Below, piece by piece: positions 37,001 through 47,900 of a DNA stretch of 64,000 nt. A program made the position numbers and the translations under genes. Each line of letters opens with the position of its first letter. Position 1 is the first letter of the stretch. Source of the stretch: Lasioglossum baleicum (Eukaryota; Arthropoda; Insecta; Hymenoptera; Halictidae); assembly GCF_051020765.1 (NCBI RefSeq), contig NC_134932.1, positions 11,346,001 to 11,410,000 of the forward strand, in the 5' to 3' direction. The notes under the pieces are model-generated. The model worked only from the letters and a program-made list of their open reading frames with translations. It searched no databases and was not told where the DNA came from.

Positions 37001-40000
37001 AGTACCGGTCCCCGGGGTCCACTCTCCTCATTCTCTCTCTCTCTTTCTCTTGCTCTCTTGGTCTCCGTCTCTCGTGGAGAACGAGCGGCTAAGCAACTTA
37101 TCGTGCGCGCGAAACGCTCCGCCCGATATAATTGATGAGCGATCGCCGATTTGCATTCGGCGATTCGGCGTTGAAAGCCGAATAGTGGAGGGGGAAAAAT
37201 AAAGCTGCCGGCGGACGGCAAATCACGGGCCCCGCTTGCAAATTATCGAATCATCTAGCCCCGGTACTTGTTAACTGGTACAAGTTAAGTCATTACTGCG
37301 GAATGCAGTCGCGCAGGGGGCATGTATTATACATTGTGCTGCCAGCTCTCTACCCTGTTATAAGTCTGCGACGTGCTACCGATGACTTAGACGACAACCC
37401 CCACTCTCTATCTCTCTCTCCCTTATCCGAGCCTGTATATAAACGTATTCTAACCTTTCAGGAATTATAGGTTCCTCGTCTAGAGTTTGCGCAATGCTCG
37501 CCCCGCGTGTCGAACGACACGCCGAAGTGAACTTTGATACGAAAATATTCCGAACCAGGGCCCCGTTGATCTTCTTCTGACACGCTCGCTCGCGGTTACG
37601 CGTGAACCATGCCCGCATAGCAATCTGCTGCACGGTGAAATAGTGGAACGTATCGGTTTGATATACAACCGCCGCTTTTCATTGCCTCGTGAGCGCCAGA
37701 GAAATGTATTGGGAATTATTTATTAGCCGGCCGATGGATAAAGTCGGCTTTCCCCGCCGCGGAGCAACAATGGCTTTTCTACCGTTAGCGCGTGATATCT
37801 CATTTCAAAGGTTATGCCTTGCTAACGCCAGATATTTCGAGTTATTTTGATGCTGTCCCGGTCCCGATCCTTTCACTCCGCTGGGGTGGGCTTGTGTATT
37901 CTGCTGATGGCTGTGCGAGCGATCTCCCGATCTCGGTTAGGCAAAATAAAAATTGTATTTCTCTCCTTAATTCTAATACATGAAAAATATTGACATTTTC
38001 GAATTTTTTAAATTTTGTTCGTCACTGAGTAAAATTTTGGTGATCGCTAAGAACAGAGAAAATTTGACGGACTCTGTTTTTAATCATTTCCTCTGGGCTT
38101 GGTCACGATCTCGGAGCCTTTTGCTGTAACAACAGGGTTGAACGTTCCCAGCAACGATCCAAAAGAAAGAATTGGTCGGGGGCCGATAATTCGCGGGGAC
38201 GTCACGTATGGGGGCAAAGAATTAATAAGAAAGGCAGCGAGCCGGGAGCTGCGTTGGCTGGTAGTGATCCTTCATCGTCGGACAATCGTCAGCTGAATTC
38301 CTCGGTTATATCGGACAGATATACGAGCAACGTCGGTTCGAGTGGTCTCGGCCTCGAAAAAAGGTCCCGTCGCGCCGGGAACTTTTCTTCTTCCGTTGAG
38401 CCTCGGGAACGGGCAATCAGGAACGAACGTCGGACACACGAAAACGCGGAGAAAAACATAGCGTATGGCAAGCCGCGTCTCGTCCTTTGTGAGCACCATG
38501 TGTACGCGCGTGCACTGCTCTTTCTCCTCCGTCTCTTTCCCTCTCTCTTTTTCTCCGTGTTCGTTCCTCCGCCGTGTCTGCCTCTCTCTCTCTTGCTTTC
38601 TTTCTCCTCGTGGTCTCCTCGACCGAGGTCTGTGCCCATAGAGTTGGAAATAAGGCGGCAATAAAGCATATGTAAAATATATTCTGGAATTCCTTTTAGG
38701 ACGCAGATATATGGGTGGTTGGTGGGTCGGTTGCCCGCTGGTAACCGCGTGTCCCCCGAGCACGTCCAATGGGGGATATACACGCGTGCTGGCCTTCGTA
38801 TGCGTGTACCAACCGCGTGAGTTTATAGATGCGAGCCGATGTAAGTAAGACAGACGATCCGTTTCGTTAGAGGGTGTCGCGGGGTTACCCACCTGTATCA
38901 AACTCCGCCACCTTCCTCCCTGAATCGTCCTCCGGCGAGCCCCCTTCTCTTCTGCACCAGCTCCCCCCCAGACCTCCTAAGATACTTCTTTTTACTCTTC
39001 GTTCGCGTCCTCTCGCTCGTCTTCAGCGCGAGCGGGTCTTTCTTGTTTTTGGATGCTTGTTCCCATCGGATGCGACTCCGCCGCGTATGATGTACTGGCC
39101 GATTCAACGAGTACGGGGTGAATTCTGCAGTTAAGAGCTCCTCACCCCTCGAGAGCCCCTGGCTTCTTCCTTTCGCATTTTATGTGTTCTTACCGAACGA
39201 TGTTCTACACGAAATTTTTGTAGATTCCATTGCGGGACTCTGTGATTATGTCCTCCCGATTCTGTTCCAACTCACCAGTCTCTAAAAATATTTCTAAAAA
39301 ATTGAAATACGTGAAGACTTTGTCGACAAGAAGCACGTCGAGAGGAAGCACGTCTACCCAGCGTGTCCAAATCGCCGCGCGCTCTGAAGAGCCTTTTCTC
39401 CACGTATACAAATCCCTCAGATTTCTCCAGCATCGACACACTTCAGCGGGAACTTCAAACAGCAGGAAGATCTCCATCGTGGAAAGCTAGCATCTGCACT
39501 CCGGCGACAATCCTAGCGCCGCTGCTATGCGCCATTAAAAATCCGTCCGAAAGCTTTCAGTATGTCTGGCCGGTACCCGTGCTCGCTGGACCACCTGAGG
39601 AGCGAAAGGCTCTTTTCAAAGAAGTGTCGTGCGAGTGTACATGACGGAAAGTCGTAATAAATGGAAACTCTACTTGCGGACGGAGTTTTCTTTCGGGCCG
39701 GGAGGGAGACATGAACGCGAACGTTCCCGAAAGTGAGTCAGAGAGGTGGAAATCTTCGACGGGAAGAGTCGAGCAACAAGAAAACAAGAAGAAGAAGAAG
39801 AAGAAAGAGAAGGATGAGGAGGAGGAGAAGACCGTGGCGTCGACTGCTCGGCAGAAGAGAGATCAGGGGAGAAAGAAAGAGAAAGATATATGGAGCCGCG
39901 AGGTGTCGCCTTACAACCGGCTCGGTTCGCTTACCTACGAAGCCTCTTTTGCATGCCATCTCCTCCACCATCTTGGCTCGCGTTGCTCCTTTTGCGCTCC

Positions 40001-40058
40001 GTTCCTTGGAACGTCCTCCTTCCTCGTCCCTTCTGCTGAAAGAGAGAACTGCCTACCT

Positions 40059-40101
40059 CTGCCTGCCTGCCTGCCTGCCTGTTTGCCTGCCTGCCTGCCT
40101 T
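40059..40101. repeat. (GCCT)n tetranucleotide repeat with one interruption
   Basis: Five GCCT units, a GTTT interruption, then four more units. In frame it encodes an artefactual Leu-Pro-Ala-Cys repeat. Simple slippage repeat. Confidence 0.92.
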
Positions 40102-42929
40102 CGCTCGCGGTGCACCGTTGCGCGTTCGGTCTTTGCATAATTATTACAGTTACCGCGAGTAGCAGCTGGCTCGTTGCAGAAGAGAGCCACCTTGTCTCTC
40201 TTTCGCCTCTGCCTACCTGGTAGACGCTGTCGTCCAGACGTACTACCTGGACGCAACAACCGAACCAAAGTCCACACCAGCAGCTAACCAACCCCGTCGA
40301 TCCTACACTCGCGTGTACGCGTTAATTAAATTTCTCCAACGTACACGCGATCCAGTCCACGATGTCCCTTTTCTTCAACCATCGACAGCTTGCCCGGAGA
40401 TTTTTAATATCGAACCAGCACGCTCTGGAACGCGGAATGGCACCGAGGATGGTCTATTCAGCGCCTTTCCAGGCTCCACATGGCGCTAAGTATTAGCTTC
40501 CAGCATATGAGACCTGCCGATCGGTAAATCTAAGGAATCCGAGCAGGCCAAGTGATATTTGAAGCCACGATTTTTCGGGGGCGTCTAGGCGAGGTTCACT
40601 GATAATGTTCGATAAATAACGATCGGCTATGTTCGGTATCTGTTTTCACTTGTTAATAGAGCCAGACTCGTTATTGACTTCCGTCCAAATCGAAAAATGC
40701 TTTCTCAAGCTGATGAATTGTGAGGAGGATTGTTTTGGACAGCTGTTTCCTTGGGTCGGACAATTTTGAAGGGAATCGATGTCCTAAGTGGAGAATGGGA
40801 ATGGCGTTTTCTCGGCGCGTTTCCTCCTCGCGTGCCCCGACCTTTCGAGGTATCATTCAACGCGCCACAGCAAATAATGCTGTACATTTAAATGAGCGCG
40901 GGGAGCAGGGACGGGGAGCGCCCCGCTCGTCACGAATACGGTACCACGGTATAGTAGTAATCCCGGGGCCCCCGGTGATTGATGCACGAGGACGTGAGTT
41001 ACGGTCGGCCTTCGCGCGATTTCGTCAACATTCCCGGCGTATACAGTCGGACTACTAATTTCGCGGTCGGAGCTAATCGGTGGCCGGCTATTACCGGTCG
41101 CAGACGACCGCCGCGATCGGTCGATGGGGAGGTAGAGAAAAACACGTCCGACCAAACTGGCTTCTCTCGATACACCCTCTCCCTCCCTCTTCCGAAGGAA
41201 CAACCGATCGAACAGAAAAGAGAGCGACGGAACACTACCTTTCGAAAAGAAACGAGAGGGAGAGAAGGGAGGGGAAGCAAAGACTCTCTCTCTCTCTCGC
41301 TCTCCGAAGATCGTTTTCGACGAAGGAACGCCAGTGCCAAGCGTCGCGGGCAAAAAGGAGGAGGCAAACCGCCGACAAAATATCCCTTGGAAATTATAAA
41401 GGGGTGGCGAGTAGTATTATATCGCGTGCAGCGTAATTTGCCCAAGTATGCAAAAACATGGCGGCCGGTCGCTCTCGTTTTCCGTCGGCGATCCATAACG
41501 GACGCGATGCACACGCCCATCGTTTCCAACGAGTTATTATGTCGATGCGGTTGCAGATACCGAGACTCGATGGACGCTGGAATACCACATTACGCTCGGA
41601 TTGTCGGAGAGCAGTTCGGCTGCTTGCACCGGCCCTAGCACCTCTTCCTTCGATCGAGCTGGATGTCCATTGCTTATACTCCTGCAATAGCTGCTCATGA
41701 AAGCGCTATGAATCTGTTAATTAATTCTACGCTCCATAGAGACGGTTTATAAAATTTCTGAAGATAAAAGAGCTTCATTCCTAGCTGTGTCGTATGATGG
41801 AGATTATTTTCAAGACTTGCCTACATTCGATTGTTTGCCGATAAACTACAAATTTGAATGAACTCGTGCATCTGATATCTGTCTTCCGAATTTTGGCTGA
41901 ATCGGAGCAAAGCCGAGGAACGCTTCAAGGATCAATTCCCGCTAGTTTTCCTGTGAAAAGGGACAGCTAGGTACCGAGCTCTGGTTCATTCCGTGTCGTG
42001 TACGCCGGCGTTTCGCGCGTGGGAGCAAAGTCGCCACCTTGCCCGCGGCCTGGCATAGCATGCAGCCTCGCCTCGGCTCTGCTCGGCAGCCACGCTTATT
42101 CAAAAGTGGCTGCACGTAAAGCCGATATCTTATTCTCGAATGCTCCATTCGTTCTTCTTATGGTATATCCTGCTGGCTGCCGGCGACATTCTTGTCCGCG
42201 TCGCGTAACTTCTCCCTCTCTCTCTCCCTCTCTCTATCCGTTTTTCTCTTTCTCTCGTTCTCTCCCGGCTCCCTTTCGCATCCGAGCCGTTTCGCCTGAT
42301 CGCGATTGCGCCGCGTAACGACGAGTTTAGCTCGATAGGCCAGAAGAACGTACACCCAGAAGCCTTCCGCGCGGAATAACGATCCCCCTTAGGAACCCGT
42401 GGGAAGCCAAACAGAGCCTAGACACACTGAGGAAGAGGGAGCCTAACCGATCACGTTCGATATCTCGCTGATTCGCAGCCGTTTATCCGCTCCGGCCTGT
42501 CGGTTCCGTGTCCTTAGTTCTTCGCGATTCCCTCTTCAGGGCCCGCCACGCGAGCAACAGCTACGCTTCCTGTTGTCCAGCCGCTTGCAGATTTATACCA
42601 CGACGACGTTAGGCACCCAGGTTTTGCCTTTCGATTGGAATTCGCCGCAGTTCCACCTTTTTGCCCTTGTCCCGCGCACGATTGGATGCTGCGAACTTTG
42701 GGCTAGCTCTAGGACACAGAAAGGGGTTAACTGCTCGATCAAGGATGCCGGGAAGGCTCTTCGTCTTCGTAGAATGATTCCATCGTTCTGGCTACTCGTT
42801 CTCTTCGCCCTTTGATTGTCGCGTTTTTGGTCGATGCGATTTTTCTTGTTGATACATGGTAGTGAATATAGGATTTTAACTTTACTTTATTTTAACTTAA
42901 TCATCCCACTACGACTGTAGACTGATTAT

Positions 42930-43130
42930 TAGACTGCAGATCTTTATGCAAAATAAAAATTTTCTTCGTCGCTTACATGATGCACGAACCATATTCCAAT
43001 TTATTCCTATCTTTAACAATAGTAATACACTGAAAATAACATATGGATGTCCTTAAATCGCCTCAATGTTTTTACGGTTTTAAATTACGTCCACCCGTTT
43101 TTATCAGAAATGCATAAAATCCGCAGTCTA
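42930..43130. mobile_element. hAT-like MITE, 201 bp, copy 1
   Basis: Termini TAGACTGCAGATCTTTATGC and, inverted, TAGACTGCGGATTTTATGCA. A perfect 8-bp duplication CTGATTAT flanks it (42922-42929 and 43131-43138) and fits nTnnnnAn. Length is identical to the copy at 44113-44313, and both share AAAATAAAAATTTTCT after the left terminus. No coding capacity. Confidence 0.9.
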
Positions 43131-43528
43131 CTGATTATAATAGTTCGTTGTTCGATGGGTAAATGTGAAACGAAGAGGATAATACGATGTCAAGCAATAA
43201 ATGGATACTGCAATTTTTCTGTAATAGGCTCGATCGATGCTGGTGATAGGAGAGAATTAATTGATATGCTTTCTGACGAGCGTTAAAGAACATTCGTTGG
43301 TATCAACGCTCTTTAGCTATTCATGTCATCACGCAAGCTGGATCGACGATTGCTCAAGCATTCTGTGTCACGTCCCACAACATGCGATTAGTATAATTGC
43401 GAATCGTATATGCGGTTATAGCAATTATCGATATGCAAAACGCTGACAATGTATCCACTTATGACAGTTGGCTATTTATTTATCTTTCGACAAGTGCATC
43501 GCAGGTCTGAGTACGATAGCGACTCGTA

Positions 43529-44087
43529 CAATTAGTCACAAAAATATTCGGACAAAATTGCAATAGATCGGGATAGTAGAAAAAATACTAAACGTTACAT
43601 TTCACAACTTTTTTATGTGGGCTTGTATCGAAAATTTAAAAAATACGTTTTGTAGATCTGTGTGAATTAAACATATTTTGAAAATTTCGTCAAAATCGAT
43701 CGACGTTGCAATGAGCTACAAACGTTTAAAGATGGTGAAAGTCGTAATTTTTCACGATTTTCTACCTGTAACTGCAATAAATCTAAGGATTCTTACATCT
43801 TTCAATGCCTGTCATTCTTTCCCGCATCAAACTTTCACAGTGCATATAATTGGCGCAGATCTACAAAATGTACTTTTTAAATTTTCAATATAGGCCCGCA
43901 TAAAAAAGTTGAAAATGCAACTATTAGTATTTTTTCTACAATTCCGATCTATTGCAGTGTTTGAAGAGATTTCTTTTCACATCCTATAGTAAACTAATTG
44001 CTCTTGCTTTCCAAAAAAGTTAAAATCGCATGGTCCAATATTAAAAAAGTCTTTTTAAGAGTGTCCCAATATTTATGTGACCGACTG
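43529..44087. mobile_element. Tc1/mariner-like foldback MITE, 559 bp
   Basis: The left end CAATTAGTCACAAAAATATT follows TA (43527-43528); the right end, inverted CAGTCGGTCACATAAATATT, precedes TA (44088-44089). Long arms of about 200 bp pair across a centre near 43750: GCAATAGATCGG, GTAGAAAAAATACTAA, AACTTTTTTATG and GAAAATTTAAAAA each recur inverted. The right arm also contains the TAGTAAACTAATTGCTCT block shared with 13983-14445. Non-coding, same family as that copy. The left arm has lost about 100 bp relative to the right. Confidence 0.82.
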
Positions 44088-44112
44088 TAGTTTCCGTCGC
44101 AACTCTAATTAG

Positions 44113-44313
44113 TAGACAGCGGATTTTCATGCAAAATAAAAATTTTCTACCTGATTTGCAACCAACATGAGGGAAATAGAAATTGATTTTCTTTCTTAAT
44201 ATGTTTAATAGGTCGAAAATAATGTAACAGTGTTTTTAAATTCTTTTAATGTTTTCACTGTGTCTAATTACACCTTCTCATTTTTATTATAAATGCATAA
44301 AATCTGCTGTCTA
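44113..44313. mobile_element. hAT-like MITE, 201 bp, copy 2
   Basis: Termini TAGACAGCGGATTTTCATGC and, inverted, TAGACAGCAGATTTTATGCA. The perfect 8-bp duplication CTAATTAG flanks it (44105-44112 and 44314-44321) and is itself palindromic. Same length and internal start as copy 1. It lies 25 bp beyond the Tc1-like element, forming a dense nest. Confidence 0.9.
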
Positions 44314-44791
44314 CTAATTAGGGGAAAATTATTCAATGAAAAATTCAGAAAATTCAAAAATTAGAAAATGGATGACATTGAAGATGCTCTAATCATCTGT
44401 GAAACGAATAATAATGGGAAGAGGGGGTTAGCTCATTGTCTAGATCCACCCTACAGAATAAAAGTAGATCACCCCAACAACGTAATCCGCGCAGCTCTCG
44501 AAGAAGCATTATCGAATCAGTGAACCGATAGGCAGACGCTCGTGTGTGCAGCGGCTGCTCCTTATTTGCCTGCGCAGCAGCTCCGGTTTATTCACGTTAC
44601 AAGGGTTTACCGCGCTTGTATTTATGGTCGTCGAGGCTTCCGTCGTCACACCCTGAGAGCACACCCTCCCCCGCAGCAGAGATAACAACGCCGGCACGTC
44701 GCGGCCGCTGTTCGTTAGCCTTGGTTCTACATAACTTATTAATTACAGTTGACTAATGCTTTCCAGCTGTGGCGCGGTGCGTACGGCTCTG

Positions 44792-44793
<2 letters not shown>

Positions 44794-44831
<38 letters not shown>
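44794..44831. repeat. (TC)n microsatellite, 38 bp
   Basis: Uninterrupted TC dinucleotide tract of 19 units, the longest in the window. On the minus strand it reads GAGAGA, the GAGA-factor motif. Likely polymorphic. Confidence 0.95.
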
Positions 44832-44835
<4 letters not shown>

Positions 44836-44840
44836 CTTCC

Positions 44841-44912
44841 ACCCCCACGTAGCTGGAACTTTCACCGAACATTTCCACCCCCACGTAGCTGGAACTTTCA
44901 CCGAACATTTCC
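44841..44912. repeat. Tandem duplication, 36-bp unit, two copies
   Basis: ACCCCCACGTAGCTGGAACT followed by TTCACCGAACATTTCC appears twice in a row without a difference, first at 44841 and again at 44877. It lies next to the (TC)n tract and creates a spurious repeated peptide in a long frame. Identity suggests recent slippage or polymorphism. Confidence 0.9.
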
Positions 44913-47900
44913 AGCCCCTGAAAACGAAGGAAAAGAGAGCAGGAAGAACTAGTGGTGGGGGGGTTAGACGCAGACGTGTGACAGGAGAGAAGGCTGCCTA
45001 TTTCTGTGGGGGAGGAAAGAAAGAAAGAAAGAGAAAGACGGTCGATGTGGCGAGGAAGAAGATGGTGGGACACGGCAAGGGACGCCAGGCAGTAACTCAC
45101 GCCCCCGAGAGGATTACCTACCTTGCCAGAGTTGGAGGAGGGTGGTGCCCCGGCTACGTTGAGCTACGATCTTGCTGCGTAGCTACGCGTTTCTCATACC
45201 AAGTGTCTCCGGGACCGCCGGCGTGCCTCGCAAACAGAGTTCGCCGCCGCGGCCGTGAACGTTTCGCGTTTTCGGAGAGGGCCACCGGAAGCCCGAACAA
45301 CTTACGACACGTGAACAGAAGCTGGACGGCCCTCTCCTCGCTCGGTAACGCTCTCGGCCCCGCGTCGGGCCCCGGCTCTTGGCCCTTGGACTCTCTCAGT
45401 CCCGCTCTCTTTCTGTCGTGTTTGCTCAGCCCTCTCCTCTCCCGTTTCGGCGCCGGACACCGAAAGGTCCTCTAATTGCGTCCGCGATTTATGCCGGCAA
45501 CTTCTGCACCGCTCTGCTCTCCTTCCGCCACCGAGAATTCCTCGACGGAGCACACCGAGCTGGAAAAGATACAGCTGACGGTAAATTAAATAAGCGTGGA
45601 GGGTGGGGGCGTGTTTGGACGTCGGGGATAAGACGCCGGGGTGGTAATCTCGACTGACGGATTGGCCGTGTCCTGGAATTTGTTGGGAGACCACGGGATC
45701 TTTCTTCTTTCGTGGAAAGTTCGGCTGTGTCGATGGTCGACTTCCTCGGACTGGGTCTTGACAGGATTTGAAACGGGTCGTGAGCTTGTAGTATCGTATG
45801 AAGGTTCGTATTGCACAGTTTTTTAACAGTTCAAACATTTTTTCGTGGGTTAGTCTAGACTTGGAAGTAGTCGTTGGTGATTTAGACGGCGTTGGCTTGA
45901 AGTGATTCATTGATTTTTAGGATCTCGCAGATAACGACGAAACTACAAGATTTTCCAGAGCAGGTCCAACGGAAGTGTACCTTCCCGCACGAAATTTTTG
46001 CAAACGCCTAAACCCGCGCACACCGTGCCAATAACGAATGGGGGTAACTTTTCGGGTTCGACCCGCCATCAAATTAGCATACCGCTCGAGTACGTATCGA
46101 GGATTCCGCCGTATCTCTTCCGGGGGACCATCAGTCCCGTTCCCGTCGATAGATCAGCGTGATTCAGAAACAGCCGGGGCAAACGCGGTAATTGGTATTG
46201 CATCACTATTGGTCCGCGGGGGTTGGTATAGCCGTTCATGCGTGTGTGGGAGGAGGAGAAGGGGAGGAGGGGGTGAGAGATATATACGCGAAGACGGTAC
46301 CTAAATTGGCCGCGTTTAAATTGACCCCGGGGCGGTTGAATCAACGTAACAAGAAACGCTGGGGTTCCGGATTGATGCGGCCATCAGTAACCGTCTTCGA
46401 GGTCTGAAACCCTCTTCGACTTCGGTCGCTCACGCTGCAGGGGTTGTTGCGCCGGAAGCCTACCGCCTGGGAGTTTCGAAACGGAGGTCCTTCATGTTCC
46501 CGAGCAATTCACTTACTTTGATTTGATTGGCCCCCGCGCGTATGATCCGGTTTTGGCGTGCTCGCGATCTCTCTTTCTCTTACTCTCGAAAGGGAAAGAG
46601 GGCCAGGGAGAGTAGAGCCCCCGATAGGGTGGTCGAAAGGGGAGGCTTTGGCATCGTGTTTTGCGAACCGCCGGCGCGGAGTTATATCGGCAAATCCCCG
46701 GCAGCAATCAACGTATTGGTTGTTCTTATTAGAGTTGGCAACAGCCGAAGTCTCTCTCTTCCCCCCACCCATTTTCCGCCCGCTGTTTATGGTCCGCTAC
46801 GTCGAACCTCGGCAGTTCCTTCCATTCGAGAGGATCCCCGACGTCTACCAACGTCCTAAACGAGCCGTGAGCGTATCCGGTTAAACCCGCGACTCCTGCC
46901 ACGCTCGTTCGAGCTCGCGCTTTAATCTACTCCCTCTTTATGGCCCCGGGGAATCCCCGTCTAGCTGGCCAACAGAAAATTTTGAGAGAGTGAAGGTGCT
47001 CCCCGAGCCTTTTTCAATTGGACTGCCGACTTCGTACGCCTGCGAAATTAAAAAACAGCAATTCACAGTATTCCGCGCTACACGATTTACAATCTAGCAT
47101 TTTAATGAAGACGCCAAGACAGTTATAAATTAAGAAATGGCTAAGCTTCTTTTAGATTAACAAAGCCATTAAAAGTCTGTTAGACTCGCGGTAGCTAAAA
47201 TGTTAGAAGACGATTCTCCGTTCTGCAGCATTTTATCAGCTTCTCGTATGAACTTCCGCCAGCGAAAACTGTTAAAATACTCTTGCTAGAGGGTGGTGCT
47301 GGCAGAACCGAGTTCTCTCTCGCGAAAGACAGCCCCAGGATCCTTCCTAGTCGAACAGTGAACGAGTCGAGCGAAGGTGCCACCCAGGGGGCGAGAATTT
47401 CTGACGATATACGAGGAGGAACGTTTTTTCTTTTTTTTTTTTTAAGAAACCGGTGAGTTATCGCCGAAATATTTCCAGTCTCAACCCCCCTCCCTCTCTT
47501 TCTCCAGCACGTTTCTCTCTGCCAGGTTCCAACCCCTGTTTCTCCCCTCGCCCCGTTCACCCAGCGAGATCTTCCTTCTCCCCGGATGAAACACGTTTCA
47601 CGGTCTCAGCATAAAATTTATCCACCCCCTTGGTTAAACAGCCACGCACGCCTCTTCTTACTTTTCCGGGAGCGTGGCAGTCTCTCCTCCCCTAACTTCG
47701 TTTCGCTCAGGATCTCCCACGGGGCGTGCGTAAACCTTGGGGGTGAGAGGCTCTGCGATGGCTGACCGGCTCCTTCGAGGGATGGAAACGACGGATGGGA
47801 AAAGATCCGACGGCGGAGGCTCTGAAGAATTCGATGCGATCCGACGATCTCGTACATCTTCCTTTCCATCCCCCGTCACAACTAATTTCTTACCCCTGAG

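Larger units (their letters stand above)
30022..42921. other. Intron block without genes
   Basis: Largely unique DNA. Simple repeats: GA-rich at 30680-30780 and 31230-31270; GAGA at 32487-32512; CT at 35068-35097; GAGA at 36145-36162; CT at 37032-37062; mixed pyrimidine at 38515-38610; GAAGAA/GAGGAG purine tract at 39780-39895; a GCCT repeat at 40059-40101; CT at 41284-41305 and 42205-42260. AT-rich patches at 35360-35480 and 37940-38090 hold no identifiable element. No gene recognised. Confidence 0.5.

Noticed and set aside
38272..38901. 209-codon frame, minus strand
   Set aside because: Charged low-complexity middle from a CT-rich tract; overlapping alternatives in other frames.
40979..41638. 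219-codon frame, overlapped by long frames on both strands
   Set aside because: Arg/Ser-rich translation of GA/CT repeats; no protein family features.
44756..45475. 239-codon open frame, + strand
   Set aside because: Begins in a (TC)n tract and runs through a 36-bp duplication; no recognisable domain. Composition artefact.
46045..46070. GGGTTCGACCC resembling a tRNA B box
   Set aside because: The flanks do not form a T arm or acceptor stem and there is no A box at the right distance.
47384..47394. CCAGGGGGCGA resembling a CTCF core
   Set aside because: Fails at the last consensus position and stands alone; mentioned only in the block description.
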